From positions 1-64,000 of the forward strand of contig JAFTNZ010000018.1 of the NCBI GenBank assembly GCA_017451645.1: DNA of 64,000 nt, in the 5' to 3' direction. Origin of the DNA: Bacteroidaceae bacterium. GTDB lineage: Bacteria > Bacteroidota > Bacteroidia > Bacteroidales > Bacteroidaceae. The notes beneath the pieces were generated by a model. That model worked only from the letters and a program-made list of their open reading frames with translations, had not been told where the DNA came from and searched no databases. The position numbers and the translations under genes are program-made. Positions 16,995 to 25,157 of this stretch are shown here, piece after piece. Every line of letters starts with the position of its first letter. The first letter of the stretch is position 1.

Positions 16995-17699
16995 ATGGAA
17001 GTAATCATATTGGCCGGTGGATTAGGGACTCGTTTACGTAGCGTTGTAGCTGATGTTCCTAAATGTATGGCTCCCGTAGCTGGCAAACCTTTTTTATGGT
17101 ATTTATTAAAGTACCTTACCAAATATCCTGTGAATCGTGTAATATTATCCGTGGGCTATTTGCGCGAAGTGATATTTGACTGGATTGATGCAAACAAGGA
17201 TGAATTTCCGTTTGAATTTGATTATGCGATAGAGGAAGAGCCATTGGGAACAGGCGGAGGCATTAAATTAGCTTTAAGCAAAGCTCAAGATCCCTATGTA
17301 ATCATTCTGAATGGAGATACATTCTTTGATGTAAACTTGGACGCATTATGCCAATGGCATTACAGTAGCAAGAAAAACATAACCTTAGCACTGAAATTAA
17401 TGAAGAATTTCAATCGCTATGGAACCGTCAGTTTGGATTCGATGTATGGAACAATCATCTCATTCAATGAAAAGCAATATTGTGATGAAGGGTTGATAAA
17501 CGGAGGGGTGTATGTCGTGAATCGTAATGCACCTTTGTTCGAAGGGCTTCCTGAGAAGTTCTCTTTTGAAACAGCCGTTCTCGAACCTCAATGTGCAACT
17601 CAAAATCTGCAAGGTGTTGTGCAAGACGGTTATTTTATAGACATAGGTATTCCCGAAGACTATGAAAAGGCAAATCAAGAATTTCCTCATCTATTTTGA
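16995..17699 (+). CDS. hddC: D-glycero-alpha-D-manno-heptose 1-phosphate guanylyltransferase
   Basis: A 234-residue nucleotidyltransferase with the N-terminal [23 protein letters not shown] region (residues 5-27; GGxGTRL and the Lys of PK), [12 protein letters not shown] (about 104-115) as metal site and [14 protein letters not shown] (about 81-94). HddC joins GMP from GTP to heptose 1-phosphate. In sequence alone it could be any small sugar-1-phosphate nucleotidyltransferase, but the position between gmhA and gmhB settles the call. Confidence 0.9.
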   Translation: MEVIILAGGLGTRLRSVVADVPKCMAPVAGKPFLWYLLKYLTKYPVNRVILSVGYLREVIFDWIDANKDEFPFEFDYAIEEEPLGTGGGIKLALSKAQDPYVIILNGDTFFDVNLDALCQWHYSSKKNITLALKLMKNFNRYGTVSLDSMYGTIISFNEKQYCDEGLINGGVYVVNRNAPLFEGLPEKFSFETAVLEPQCATQNLQGVVQDGYFIDIGIPEDYEKANQEFPHLF

Positions 17700-17707
17700 T
17701 TGAATTT

Positions 17708-18175
17708 ATGAATTTGTTGGATATTGATATAACAGGATACGAGACTCTATTACTTGATAGGGATGGTGTAATTAACAAGTTACGACCCAATGATTATGTA
17801 AAGTGTTGGGAAGAGTTTGAATTCTTGCCAAATGTGTTTTATGCCTCTCAGGCATGGAACACGGGTTTAAAACATATATTCGTTGTTACCAACCAACGTG
17901 GTGTAGGGAAAGGGCTCATGACAGAGGATACTTTGAATGATATACACCAAAGAATGATTGCAGAAATAGAGTCACATGGAGGTCGTATCGATAAAGTCTA
18001 TTATTGTACCGCACTGACAGAAGAAGATAATCGAAGAAAACCTGGAATAGGAATGTTCCTTGATATATTGAGGGATTATCCTGATGTAAAACCTGAGACT
18101 TGCCTGATGATTGGTGACAGTGACAGTGATATGGAGTTTGCAAAGAATTGTGGAATAAAAGGAATAAAGGTATGA
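17708..18175 (+). CDS. gmhB: D-glycero-D-manno-heptose 1,7-bisphosphate 7-phosphatase
   Basis: A 155-residue HAD phosphatase: [12 protein letters not shown] (motif I with DxD, about residues 14-25), [11 protein letters not shown] (motif II, about 59-69), RRKPGIGM (motif III Lys, about 109-116) and [12 protein letters not shown] (motif IV). The zinc-binding loop of many GmhB proteins is not present: only one Cys remains ([15 protein letters not shown]) where the E. coli protein has a Cys/His cluster. Length is near the lower end of the family. The ATG at 17708 is chosen; TTG 17696 overlaps the hddC stop. The stop overlaps the next gene. Confidence 0.88.
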   Translation: MNLLDIDITGYETLLLDRDGVINKLRPNDYVKCWEEFEFLPNVFYASQAWNTGLKHIFVVTNQRGVGKGLMTEDTLNDIHQRMIAEIESHGGRIDKVYYCTALTEEDNRRKPGIGMFLDILRDYPDVKPETCLMIGDSDSDMEFAKNCGIKGIKV

Positions 18176-18924
18176 CAGAATCAATCAAACTATTAAATGT
18201 TAGAATAGATAATTATACCTCTAAAGAGTTGTTGAAAGATCTTCATAAAGGGGTATTGGTGACACCAAATATTGATGATATAGTCAAACATCAGCATAAT
18301 GAGGAATTTCATTTGAATGCTTCGCGGGCAGAATATTCTATTTGTGACAGTCGGGTGGTACAATTGATGTCCCGTATTATGGGAAAACCGCTGAAAGAGG
18401 CTATTCCCGGTTCCAGTTTCTTTCCGATGTATTGCGACTATCATGCCAAAAATGAAGATATAAAGATATTCCTGTTGGGTGCTAAAGACGGGGTTGCAGA
18501 AGTCGCAAAGGAGAAGATTAATAAACGTATAGGTCGTGAAATTATTGTAGATACCTATTCTCCGCCGTTCGGATTTGAAAAAAGTGAAGAGGAGTGTAAG
18601 AAGATAGTAGAATTATTGAATGTTTCTCCTGCTAATGTGGTCTTGGTTGGGTTAGGAAATCCCAAACAGACTAATTTTATTTTTAATTATAAAGATAAAG
18701 TTCCAAATGTCAATCTTTGGATGGCATTGGGGGCGACCATTGATTTTGAAGCCGGCAACATCAAACGTGCCCCGAAAATCTATCAGAAATTAGCAATGGA
18801 GTGGTTCTACCGTTTCTTGAAAGAACCGAAGCGAATGTTCAAACGGTATTTCATTGATGATGTGAAATTTTTCTGGTATTTTGGAAAGCAATTATTGGGT
18901 GTGTACAAAAATCCGTTTGCATAA
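18172..18924 (+). CDS. WecG/TagA/CpsF family glycosyltransferase
   Basis: A 250-residue GT26 enzyme. Visible signatures are [14 protein letters not shown] and the [11 protein letters not shown] region (about 55-65), [14 protein letters not shown] (Gly-Ser start of the family core), [18 protein letters not shown] (about 98-115) and [16 protein letters not shown] (about 158-173), ending with the basic [13 protein letters not shown] tail that associates with membranes. Family members usually add the second sugar (for example N-acetylmannosaminuronate or N-acetylmannosamine) to undecaprenyl-PP-linked sugar. It closes the locus and overlaps gmhB by 4 nt. Confidence 0.92.
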   Translation: MTESIKLLNVRIDNYTSKELLKDLHKGVLVTPNIDDIVKHQHNEEFHLNASRAEYSICDSRVVQLMSRIMGKPLKEAIPGSSFFPMYCDYHAKNEDIKIFLLGAKDGVAEVAKEKINKRIGREIIVDTYSPPFGFEKSEEECKKIVELLNVSPANVVLVGLGNPKQTNFIFNYKDKVPNVNLWMALGATIDFEAGNIKRAPKIYQKLAMEWFYRFLKEPKRMFKRYFIDDVKFFWYFGKQLLGVYKNPFA

Positions 18925-19029
18925 AGTCCAGCCTTTATACAAAAGAACAAACGGCAGACTGAGGATAAAGAGTGTCAGCCATACGATGCCATTGAGCAGT
19001 AATAGCAAAATTGCTTTCAGACGTTTCAT
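18892..19029 (-). CDS. Possible small single-span membrane peptide
   Basis: A 45-codon frame on the minus strand, starting ATG at 19029: MKRLKAILLLLLNGIVWL, continuing with TLFILSLPFVLLYKGW and a basic tail. It has one or two hydrophobic stretches after a positively charged start. A TAACTTTG box (TAnnTTTG) ends 4 nt before the ATG, so a transcript would be nearly leaderless; no -33 box is evident. Its 3' end overlaps the end of the WecG-type gene on the other strand. There is no family evidence; it could be chance, or a remnant of a larger gene. Confidence 0.3.
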   Translation of the reverse strand: MKRLKAILLLLLNGIVWLTLFILSLPFVLLYKGWTLCKRIFVHTQ

Positions 19030-19089
19030 AGTGCAAAGTTAATCATTTTTATTCATTACCATGAGTCTGGCAATAAATTCTCCCGATAA

Positions 19090-19121
19090 TTTGTTTATTT
19101 GAGAGGAAAAAGTTATTTTTG
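19090..19121 (+). promoter_or_regulatory. Promoter of the MNT/HEPN pair
   Basis: TTTG at 19090-19093, 20-nt spacer, TATTTTTG at 19114-19121: a perfect Bacteroidetes promoter. It starts transcription about 15 nt before the ATG at 19142. The surrounding 40 nt recur, diverged, at 20050-20089. Confidence 0.85.
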
Positions 19122-19141
19122 CAGAAAAATAAATTGGAGTC

Positions 19142-19462
19142 ATGGCTATTGATTATCAAACGATGTTGTCTAAAATAAAGCAGAATGTGCTGGAAACAGA
19201 TCCTTTGGCACAGGTGTTGCTTTATGGTTCCCGTGCCCGTGGTGAAGCAAGGGATGATTCTGATTGGGATGTGTTGGTGTTGTCTCCCAAAGACAGATTG
19301 GACTTTAAAGAGGAAGAACGCTTCATGGATCATATTTGTGACTTGATGGTGGAAACAGGACAGGCTATCCAATTGTTTGCCTATGGACGAAAGGATTGGC
19401 ATGAACGACATGCCGTGACTCCCTTTTATCAAAGTGTTCAAGCAGAAGCAATCCGATTATGA
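19142..19462 (+). CDS. MNT-type nucleotidyltransferase domain protein (antitoxin-like)
   Basis: A 106-residue minimal nucleotidyltransferase with the full signature LLYGSRARGEARDDSDWDVLVL (within residues 23-44), i.e. GSxxxG and the DxD of the polymerase-beta fold. In MNT/HEPN systems this protein neutralises its partner, in known cases by adding AMP to it. The stop overlaps the HEPN gene by 4 nt. The role here is inferred from the pairing. Confidence 0.85.
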   Translation: MAIDYQTMLSKIKQNVLETDPLAQVLLYGSRARGEARDDSDWDVLVLSPKDRLDFKEEERFMDHICDLMVETGQAIQLFAYGRKDWHERHAVTPFYQSVQAEAIRL

Positions 19463-19863
19463 ATATAATTCAGGATGAAAATATGACGGCTTATATCCGT
19501 TATCGGCTGGAAAAGGCACAGGAGACATATCAAGCAGCTTGTGTATTGTATGATGCCTCACAGTGGAACTCGGTGATAAACAGACTGTACTATGCCTGTT
19601 TTTATTCAGCTTCAGCATTGCTATTGTATAGGCATATCCCTGCTAAAAGCCATGCTGGGGTCATTGGACAGTTTTCGGAACAAATTGTACGTGCAGGTCT
19701 AATGACAACAGAGGATTTTCGTGTATATGCAAAATTGTTGAATTGGCGTTCAAAGGGAGATTATAGCGATTTGTTCGACTTTAATAAAGAGGATGTAGAT
19801 TCTATGATGGAACCTTGCAAGCGCTTTATCAATCTTGTTTCAGAACTGATAACTCTGAAATAA
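19459..19863 (+). CDS. HEPN domain protein (toxin-like partner)
   Basis: A 134-residue all-helical HEPN protein: AYIRYRLEKAQETYQAACVLY (about 11-31), SVINRLYYACFYSASALLLY (about 41-60) and NWRSKGDYSDLFDF (about 93-106). The RSKGDY pattern belongs to the HEPN branch usually paired with MNT proteins. The RNase motif RX4-6H of toxic HEPN proteins is met only by RHIPAKSH (about 61-68), where the His belongs to the general KSHAGV family motif, so RNase activity should not be assumed. Co-transcribed with the MNT gene from the promoter at 19090. Confidence 0.85.
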   Translation: MNIIQDENMTAYIRYRLEKAQETYQAACVLYDASQWNSVINRLYYACFYSASALLLYRHIPAKSHAGVIGQFSEQIVRAGLMTTEDFRVYAKLLNWRSKGDYSDLFDFNKEDVDSMMEPCKRFINLVSELITLK

Positions 19864-20057
19864 CGAACGCTCTCATCCGATAATTTGCGTCCCTGATACT
19901 CTCACCAGTAAGCGTCCAAAATGACATCTTGTCAATAATCCCCGGTCTTTATATCTTTATTCGCTTATTGCTGATGCGCTCTGCTCTTTCCACCATGGTT
20001 AAAATCTGTGAGAGAGGAAAATTTTGGAAAGGAAGAACGATTATTTCCCCTGATAAT

Positions 20058-20089
20058 TTTGTTTTTTGGGAAGGAAAAAATTACTTTTG
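20058..20089 (+). promoter_or_regulatory. Orphan promoter, duplicate of the MNT/HEPN promoter
   Basis: TTTG at 20058-20061, 20-nt spacer, TACTTTTG at 20082-20089. The flanking sequence matches the promoter at 19090-19121 over about 40 nt (shared GATAATTT and AGGAAAAA blocks). No reading frame follows. Confidence 0.7.
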
Positions 20090-20243
20090 TAAACTGGATT
20101 AATATTACCTTGGATTTTTTTCAAAAATAGCTTTAACGAATGTCGGGATTTTCTTAGTCTGACACCCACCAACATGGGATTGTCTTCAATCTAATATTAA
20201 GACAAACACCGGGAATTTAACATCTCACATTTTAGGCAATGGA

Positions 20244-20287
20244 AAAGTACCTAAAAACGGTGGTATACCCCAAATTGAGTACTTACA
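20244..20287 (+). repeat. 44-nt dispersed repeat, copy B (pairs with 721-764)
   Basis: Starts AAAGTACCTAAAAACGG and ends AATTGAGTACTTACA; about 40 of 44 positions equal 721-764. In the frame used by the gene at 784 the codons give KVPKNGGIPQIEYLQ, with most changes from copy A silent. Confidence 0.8.
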
Positions 20288-20376
20288 GGATTCAAACATG
20301 GGCATAACATCAAATTGAAACGATAAAATGATTTGTTGAATCTTGAGTTTCCCCAAAATGTATATTGAAAACGCAA

Positions 20377-20417
20377 GACGCGGGGATACAGAGAAATGGG
20401 CTCTGTATCCCCGCGTC
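20377..20417 (-). terminator. Terminator of the DUF3127 gene
   Basis: A perfect 17-bp stem (GACGCGGGGATACAGAG and its complement) with a 7-nt loop, 30 nt past the stop of the minus-strand gene and followed on that strand by TTGCGTTTTC. Confidence 0.9.
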
Positions 20418-20447
20418 TTTGCTTTCCTGACAGATTGCCTGCTGATT

Positions 20448-20825
20448 TCAGAAAGGCAAATCGTCGCCTTCGCTACTGGCCGTAAAATCTACCGGAGCTG
20501 ATGATGGCGCTGTGAATGGTACTGCCGGTTCACCTGCAGGTGCCATCGGTTGAGCACCGCTACGCTCTACCTTCCAAGCCCGAATGTCGTTGAACCAACG
20601 TCCTTGCCACTCGCGGCAATCAATGTCAAACGATACGGTCACCTCTTCACCTATCTGTATGTTGAATTGCGCAATCTTGTCTGCACCAAAAAGATTGAAA
20701 CACATCTTACGGGGATACTGGTCATGTGTCTCTAACACATACTCCTGTGTCTTCCAAGGATTTCCCGCCTTAGAAACTCCCTCTCTTGCGGGGAGCACTG
20801 CAATTATTTTTCCACTTAATTCCAT
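20448..20825 (-). CDS. DUF3127 OB-fold protein with SSB-like tail
   Basis: A 125-residue protein. The first 85 residues form the DUF3127 domain (MELSGKIIAVLPAREGVSKAG, then GEEVTVSFDIDCREWQGRWFNDIRAW in residues 60-85), an OB-like fold known in Bacteroidetes. It continues with a low-complexity Pro/Ala/Ser linker and ends in EGDDLPF, the acidic-hydrophobic tip seen in single-stranded DNA-binding proteins. It is divergent from dnaN with about 150 nt between, and has its own strong terminator. A ssDNA- or replication-linked role is likely by analogy; it is not the canonical ssb. Confidence 0.8.
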   Translation of the reverse strand: MELSGKIIAVLPAREGVSKAGNPWKTQEYVLETHDQYPRKMCFNLFGADKIAQFNIQIGEEVTVSFDIDCREWQGRWFNDIRAWKVERSGAQPMAPAGEPAVPFTAPSSAPVDFTASSEGDDLPF

Positions 20826-20894
20826 GCTTGTACTTTTAAAATTTGTCGCGAAAGTACTATTTTATTTTATATAAAGCTAATTTTTCCACACCTT

Positions 20895-20928
20895 TTTGCC
20901 ATGGATACATAAAGTTTTCGTATCTTTG
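20895..20928 (+). promoter_or_regulatory. dnaN promoter
   Basis: TATCTTTG at 20921-20928 with TTTG at 20895-20898 (22-nt spacing, slightly long), 45 nt before the dnaN start. Confidence 0.6.
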
Positions 20929-20972
20929 CTCATTATTAACGATGAAAAAACAAACAAAGAAATAATAGCCTT

Positions 20973-22097
20973 ATGAAATTTATCGTATCAAGCACATCAC
21001 TCTTCAGCCACTTGCAGGCTATCAGCCGGGTGATCAATTCAAAAAACACTCTCCCTATTCTTGATTCATTCCTTTTTGACCTGACTGGAAACACGCTGTC
21101 GCTGACTGCTTCTGACAATGAAACAACGATGATTACTTCGCTGGAAGTGATTGAGAGCGAAGGTAACTGCCGGTTTGCCATCACTTCAAAGACGATTCTT
21201 GACGCTCTGAAAGAGATTCCTGAACAGCCGCTTTCGTTCGACTTCAACCCAAGCACACTGGAAATCATCGTACAATATATGAACGGACGCTATAGCGTGG
21301 TGGCACAGAATGCGGACGAATATCCTCTGCCTGTAGAATTGGGAGAGAATGCTGTGCACGTGGAAATCGAAGCATCTACCCTGTCGGGAGGCATCAACCG
21401 CGCCCTCTTTGCCACTGGAGACGATGAGCTGCGCCCGGTAATGAACGGACTCTATTTTGACATCAACACCGACTCCATTACCATGGTGGCCTCTGACGGA
21501 CACAAATTGGTGAGAAACAGAAATACTGCTGCACACGGCACAGAGAAGGCTGCCTTCATCCTGCCCAAGAAACCTGCTACTTTGCTGAAAAGCCTGCTGG
21601 GGAAAGAGCAGGGGAATGTGAACGTTGACTTCGACGACCGCAATGCCTCCTTCACAATGCCCGGATACCGCATGGTGTGCAGACTCATCGAGGGAAGATA
21701 CCCTAACTACAATTCAGTAATCCCACAGAACAACCCGAACAAGGCTACCATCGACCGGGCCACTCTGTTGAGTGCCCTCAAGCGTGTATCGGTGTTCTCT
21801 TCGCAAGCAAGCAGCCTCATCAAACTGCGCCTGCAGGATAACCAACTGGTGATATCTGCACAAGACATCGACTTCTCTACCTCAGCGGAAGAGAGCATCA
21901 GCTGTGCATACAACGGCGCACCGATGAGCATCGGATTCAAGGCTACATTCCTGATTGATATGCTGGGCAATCTTTCTGGACAGGACATCGTCATCGAACT
22001 GGCAGACCCATCGCGTGCCGGTGTGCTCGTACCTGCTGAACAGGAAGAGAACGAAGACTTGCTGATGCTGCTCATGCCGATGATGCTGAACGACTAA
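20973..22097 (+). CDS. dnaN: DNA polymerase III beta subunit (sliding clamp)
   Basis: A 374-residue clamp protein with the expected three repeated domains: N-terminal MKFIVSSTSLFSHLQAISRVI, the ARD-like NGLYFDI and ASDGHKLV segment (about 155-178), IEGRYPNYNSVIP (about 237-249) and the C-terminal MLLMPMML end. It encircles DNA and tethers polymerase and repair enzymes. In this lineage it lies away from dnaA, followed by an exonuclease and coaBC. Full length; the ATG at 20973 fits the family start. Confidence 0.98.
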   Translation: MKFIVSSTSLFSHLQAISRVINSKNTLPILDSFLFDLTGNTLSLTASDNETTMITSLEVIESEGNCRFAITSKTILDALKEIPEQPLSFDFNPSTLEIIVQYMNGRYSVVAQNADEYPLPVELGENAVHVEIEASTLSGGINRALFATGDDELRPVMNGLYFDINTDSITMVASDGHKLVRNRNTAAHGTEKAAFILPKKPATLLKSLLGKEQGNVNVDFDDRNASFTMPGYRMVCRLIEGRYPNYNSVIPQNNPNKATIDRATLLSALKRVSVFSSQASSLIKLRLQDNQLVISAQDIDFSTSAEESISCAYNGAPMSIGFKATFLIDMLGNLSGQDIVIELADPSRAGVLVPAEQEENEDLLMLLMPMMLND

Positions 22098-22100
22098 ATG

Positions 22101-22208
22101 CATTTACCATTTACAATGTGCAATCGCTGTATCGCCTGATTGCAGCCCGTGAAGGCTGCAATGATTGTACCTTGTAAATGGTAATTTGTAAATGGTAATC
22201 TGTAAATG
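22101..22208. repeat. Intergenic palindromic repeat element
   Basis: CATTTACCATTTACAA at 22101-22116 is inverted by TTGTAAATGGTAA at 22172-22184, which is itself repeated in tandem (to 22208). In the middle is a perfect 9-bp hairpin, ATTGCAGCC/GGCTGCAAT (22139-22162). It fills the gap between dnaN and the exonuclease and resembles the element at 35417. Confidence 0.75.
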
Positions 22209-22213
22209 ACATT

Positions 22214-22978
22214 ATGAAACTGAACTTGAAGAACCCACTCGTATTCTTTGATCTGGAAACGACGGGTATCAATATAAACTCTGACCGCATCGTGGAAATA
22301 TGTTACCTGAAGGTGTATCCCAACGGTAATGAGGAGTCGAAGACAATGCGCATAAACCCTGAAATGCACATCCCCGAACAATCGTCAGCCGTACACGGCA
22401 TCTACGATGAGGATGTGGCTGAATGCCCAACCTTCAAGGAGGTGGCCAAACAGATAGCCCGGGACATTGAGGGATGCGACTTCGCCGGATTCAACAGTAA
22501 CCGGTTCGATGTGCCCCTGTTGGCTGAAGAGTTCCTCCGTGCGGGAGTTGATATAGACATGAGCCGGAGGAAATTTATCGACGTACAGGTGATTTACCAC
22601 AAGCTGGAACAACGTACTTTGTCTGCCGCATACAAGTTCTACTGCGACAAGAATCTGGAAGATGCCCACACGGCTGAAGCTGACACGAGGGCTACCTATG
22701 AAGTGTTGAAGGCACAACTCGACCGATACCCCGAAGCGTTGCAGAATGACATGGCATTTCTGGCCGACTACTCCAGTTTCACACGCAATGTGGACTTTGC
22801 CGGACGTATGGTGTATAACGAAAAGAACATCCCTACCTTCAACTTCGGCAAATATAAGGGAAAAACCGTGGAAGAGGTCTTACGAAAAGACCCGGGCTAC
22901 TACAACTGGATACTACAAGGGGAATTTACCCTGAACACCAAACAAATGCTGACACGCATCAAACTGGGGATGAAATAA
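22214..22978 (+). CDS. DnaQ-like 3'-5' exonuclease with DUF3820 domain
   Basis: A 254-residue protein. Residues 8-175 are a DEDDh exonuclease: VFFDLETTG (Asp13, Glu15), FNSNRFDVPLL (ExoII Asp) and DAHTAEADTRATYEVL (ExoIII His and Asp). The C-terminal part (FNFGKYKGKTVEEVL, GYYNWILQGEF) is the DUF3820 module. It may proofread for DNA polymerase III or degrade RNA/DNA ends; location next to dnaN favours a replication link. Nine nt separate it from coaBC. Confidence 0.9.
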   Translation: MKLNLKNPLVFFDLETTGININSDRIVEICYLKVYPNGNEESKTMRINPEMHIPEQSSAVHGIYDEDVAECPTFKEVAKQIARDIEGCDFAGFNSNRFDVPLLAEEFLRAGVDIDMSRRKFIDVQVIYHKLEQRTLSAAYKFYCDKNLEDAHTAEADTRATYEVLKAQLDRYPEALQNDMAFLADYSSFTRNVDFAGRMVYNEKNIPTFNFGKYKGKTVEEVLRKDPGYYNWILQGEFTLNTKQMLTRIKLGMK

Positions 22979-22986
22979 GAAAGATT

Positions 22987-24213
22987 ATGAGCATACTACA
23001 AGGAAAGAAATTCGTACTCGGCATCACGGGAAGCATTGCCGCTTACAAGGCATGCACCCTGATAAGGGGCCTCATCAAGGAAGGGGCAGAAGTGCAGGTG
23101 GTCATTACTCCGGCCGGTAAGGAGTTCATCACCCCCATCACCCTATCGGCACTGACAAGCAAACCGGTCATCAGCGACTTCTTTGCCCAACGCGACGGCA
23201 CTTGGCATAGCCACGTGGCACTCGGGCTTTGGGCTGATGCCATGATAATTGCTCCTGCCACGGCCTCCACCATCGGAAAAATGGCACACGGTGTGGCCGA
23301 CAATATGCTCATCACCACCTATCTGTCGATGAAGGCTCCAGTGTTTGTGGCACCAGCCATGGACCTTGACATGTATGCCCACCCATCCACCAGGCAGAAC
23401 CTTGACACGCTGCGCTCATACGGAAACCACATCATCGAACCGGGTGAAGGGTTTCTGGCCAGTCATTTAGTGGGCAAGGGACGCATGGAGGAGCCGGAAA
23501 ACATACTCATTGCACTCCAGAAATTTTTCTCAGACAGGGAGAAAAGTTTTTCCCCGTTGGACGGAAAAAAAGTGCTGATTACAGCCGGACCCACCTACGA
23601 AAAAATTGACCCTGTACGTTTCATTGGCAACTATTCATCCGGCAAGATGGGATATGCACTGGCTGAAGAGTGTGCCCGCCGGGGGGCTGATGTGACACTC
23701 ATCAGCGGACCGGTGGACATGAAGTGCCAACATCCGAACATCAACCGCATTGATGTGGAATCGGCCCAAGAAATGTATGACGCTGCCACAACCCACTACC
23801 CTGCTTGCGATGCCGGCATTCTATGTGCTGCCGTAGCCGACTTTACTCCTGAGGTGAAAGCCAATCAGAAAATCAAGCGTGAGGGAGATAATCTCGTGCT
23901 CTGCCTGAAACCGACACAAGATATTGCAGCAGCATTGGGCAAGACCAAGTGCAAGGGGCAAGTGCTGGTGGGATTCGCTCTTGAGACGACTGATGAACTG
24001 GCTCATGCGCAAGACAAACTCCGCAGGAAGAACTTCGACTTCATAGTGCTGAACTCACTCAATGACAAAGGGGCGGGATTCCGACACGACACCAACAAGA
24101 TAACCATCGTATCAGAAAATGTCGTCAAAGAATACCCGTTGAAACCTAAAAATGAAGTGGCTGCTGACATTATCGACGAATTGGAAAAGGAACTTAACCG
24201 AATCAAAGAATGA
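22987..24213 (+). CDS. coaBC: Bifunctional phosphopantothenoylcysteine decarboxylase/phosphopantothenate-cysteine ligase
   Basis: A 408-residue two-domain enzyme of coenzyme A synthesis. The N-terminal flavoprotein (CoaC, residues 1-180) has LGITGSIAAYKACTLIRGL, IIAPATASTIGKMAHGVADN and VAPAMDLDMYAHPST (family PAMN, here PAMD). The C-terminal CoaB domain has KKVLITAGPTYEKIDPVRFI, NYSSGKMGYALAEEC and CAAVADFTP. It joins cysteine to phosphopantothenate and decarboxylates the product. Its stop overlaps the start of the next gene. Confidence 0.97.
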   Translation: MSILQGKKFVLGITGSIAAYKACTLIRGLIKEGAEVQVVITPAGKEFITPITLSALTSKPVISDFFAQRDGTWHSHVALGLWADAMIIAPATASTIGKMAHGVADNMLITTYLSMKAPVFVAPAMDLDMYAHPSTRQNLDTLRSYGNHIIEPGEGFLASHLVGKGRMEEPENILIALQKFFSDREKSFSPLDGKKVLITAGPTYEKIDPVRFIGNYSSGKMGYALAEECARRGADVTLISGPVDMKCQHPNINRIDVESAQEMYDAATTHYPACDAGILCAAVADFTPEVKANQKIKREGDNLVLCLKPTQDIAAALGKTKCKGQVLVGFALETTDELAHAQDKLRRKNFDFIVLNSLNDKGAGFRHDTNKITIVSENVVKEYPLKPKNEVAADIIDELEKELNRIKE

Positions 24214-25130
24214 AGACATTCATCCGACATCTCCGCACACTTGTCATCGTGGCCCTGTCGGCCATAGTGACTCTGCACCTTCCGGCACAAGAGTTGGAAG
24301 CCAAGGTGGTCATCAACAGTCAAAAGATTCAAGGTACCAGTAAGGAAGTGTTCAAGACTCTGGAAACAGCATTGACCGAATTCCTGAACGACCGCAAATG
24401 GACCAACCAACAATACGGCCTGCAGGAACGCATTGTCTGTTCATTCAACATCACCGTCAACCAATACAGCAACGACGGCAACTTCGTATGCGACCTTATG
24501 GTGCAAAGCAACCGGCCTGTCTTCAATTCGACTTACAACAGCACGGTGTTCAACTTTAAGGATACGGATTTTGCCTTTACCTATCAGGAATTTGACCAAC
24601 TGAATTTTCAGGAAGAGATGTTGGACAACAACCTGACAGCCGTCATGGCTTACTACGCCCTGCTCATTATCGGCATGGATATGGATACCTACGCACCACA
24701 AGGAGGAACTGAGGTCCTGCAACGGGTGCAAAACCTCGTGAACAATGCGGAGATGCTCAATGCTACAGGGTGGAAGGCTTTTGACAGCGACCGTAACCGA
24801 CATGCCATCATCAACGACTATCTGGATGGAGGAATGCTTCCTCTACGACAATTGGCGTATGACTACTATCGCAAAGGATTGGATGAAATGGTCACCAATG
24901 CCGAGCGAGGACGCACGAACATCACTGCAGCTCTGGCTTATCTGAAAGAGGCCAAAGAAAAGAAACCGCTTTCGGCTTTGCCCGTCATCTGGACTGACAT
25001 CAAAAAAGATGAACTCGTGAATATCTACTCCAAAGGCACACAGAAGGAACGGGAAGAGATTGCTACCATGATGAGCGACATCAACCCTTCGCAATCCACC
25101 AGTTGGAACAAGATAAAAAACAGCAAATAA
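24210..25130 (+). CDS. DUF4835 family exported protein
   Basis: A 306-residue protein with a signal peptide (hydrophobic about residues 10-26, cleavage near LPAQE) and the DUF4835 pattern: LEAKVVINSQKIQGTSKEVF, CSFNITVNQYSNDGNF, FAFTYQEFDQLNFQ and YYALLIIGMDMDTYAPQGG. Function unknown; the family is typical of Bacteroidetes and regularly sits between coaBC and recN, as here. It probably acts in the periplasm or at the outer membrane. Confidence 0.85.
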   Translation: MKTFIRHLRTLVIVALSAIVTLHLPAQELEAKVVINSQKIQGTSKEVFKTLETALTEFLNDRKWTNQQYGLQERIVCSFNITVNQYSNDGNFVCDLMVQSNRPVFNSTYNSTVFNFKDTDFAFTYQEFDQLNFQEEMLDNNLTAVMAYYALLIIGMDMDTYAPQGGTEVLQRVQNLVNNAEMLNATGWKAFDSDRNRHAIINDYLDGGMLPLRQLAYDYYRKGLDEMVTNAERGRTNITAALAYLKEAKEKKPLSALPVIWTDIKKDELVNIYSKGTQKEREEIATMMSDINPSQSTSWNKIKNSK

Positions 25131-25157
25131 TGATACAAGAGAAGCCTCACGTTAAGC

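Larger units (their letters stand above)
19864..20447. other. 584-nt gene-free stretch after the HEPN gene
   Basis: No convincing gene. It contains a second, orphan copy of the MNT/HEPN promoter (20058-20089), a copy of the 44-nt dispersed repeat (20244-20287), and the terminator hairpin of the downstream minus-strand gene (20377-20417). The rest looks like decayed sequence at the edge of the accessory region. Confidence 0.7.
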
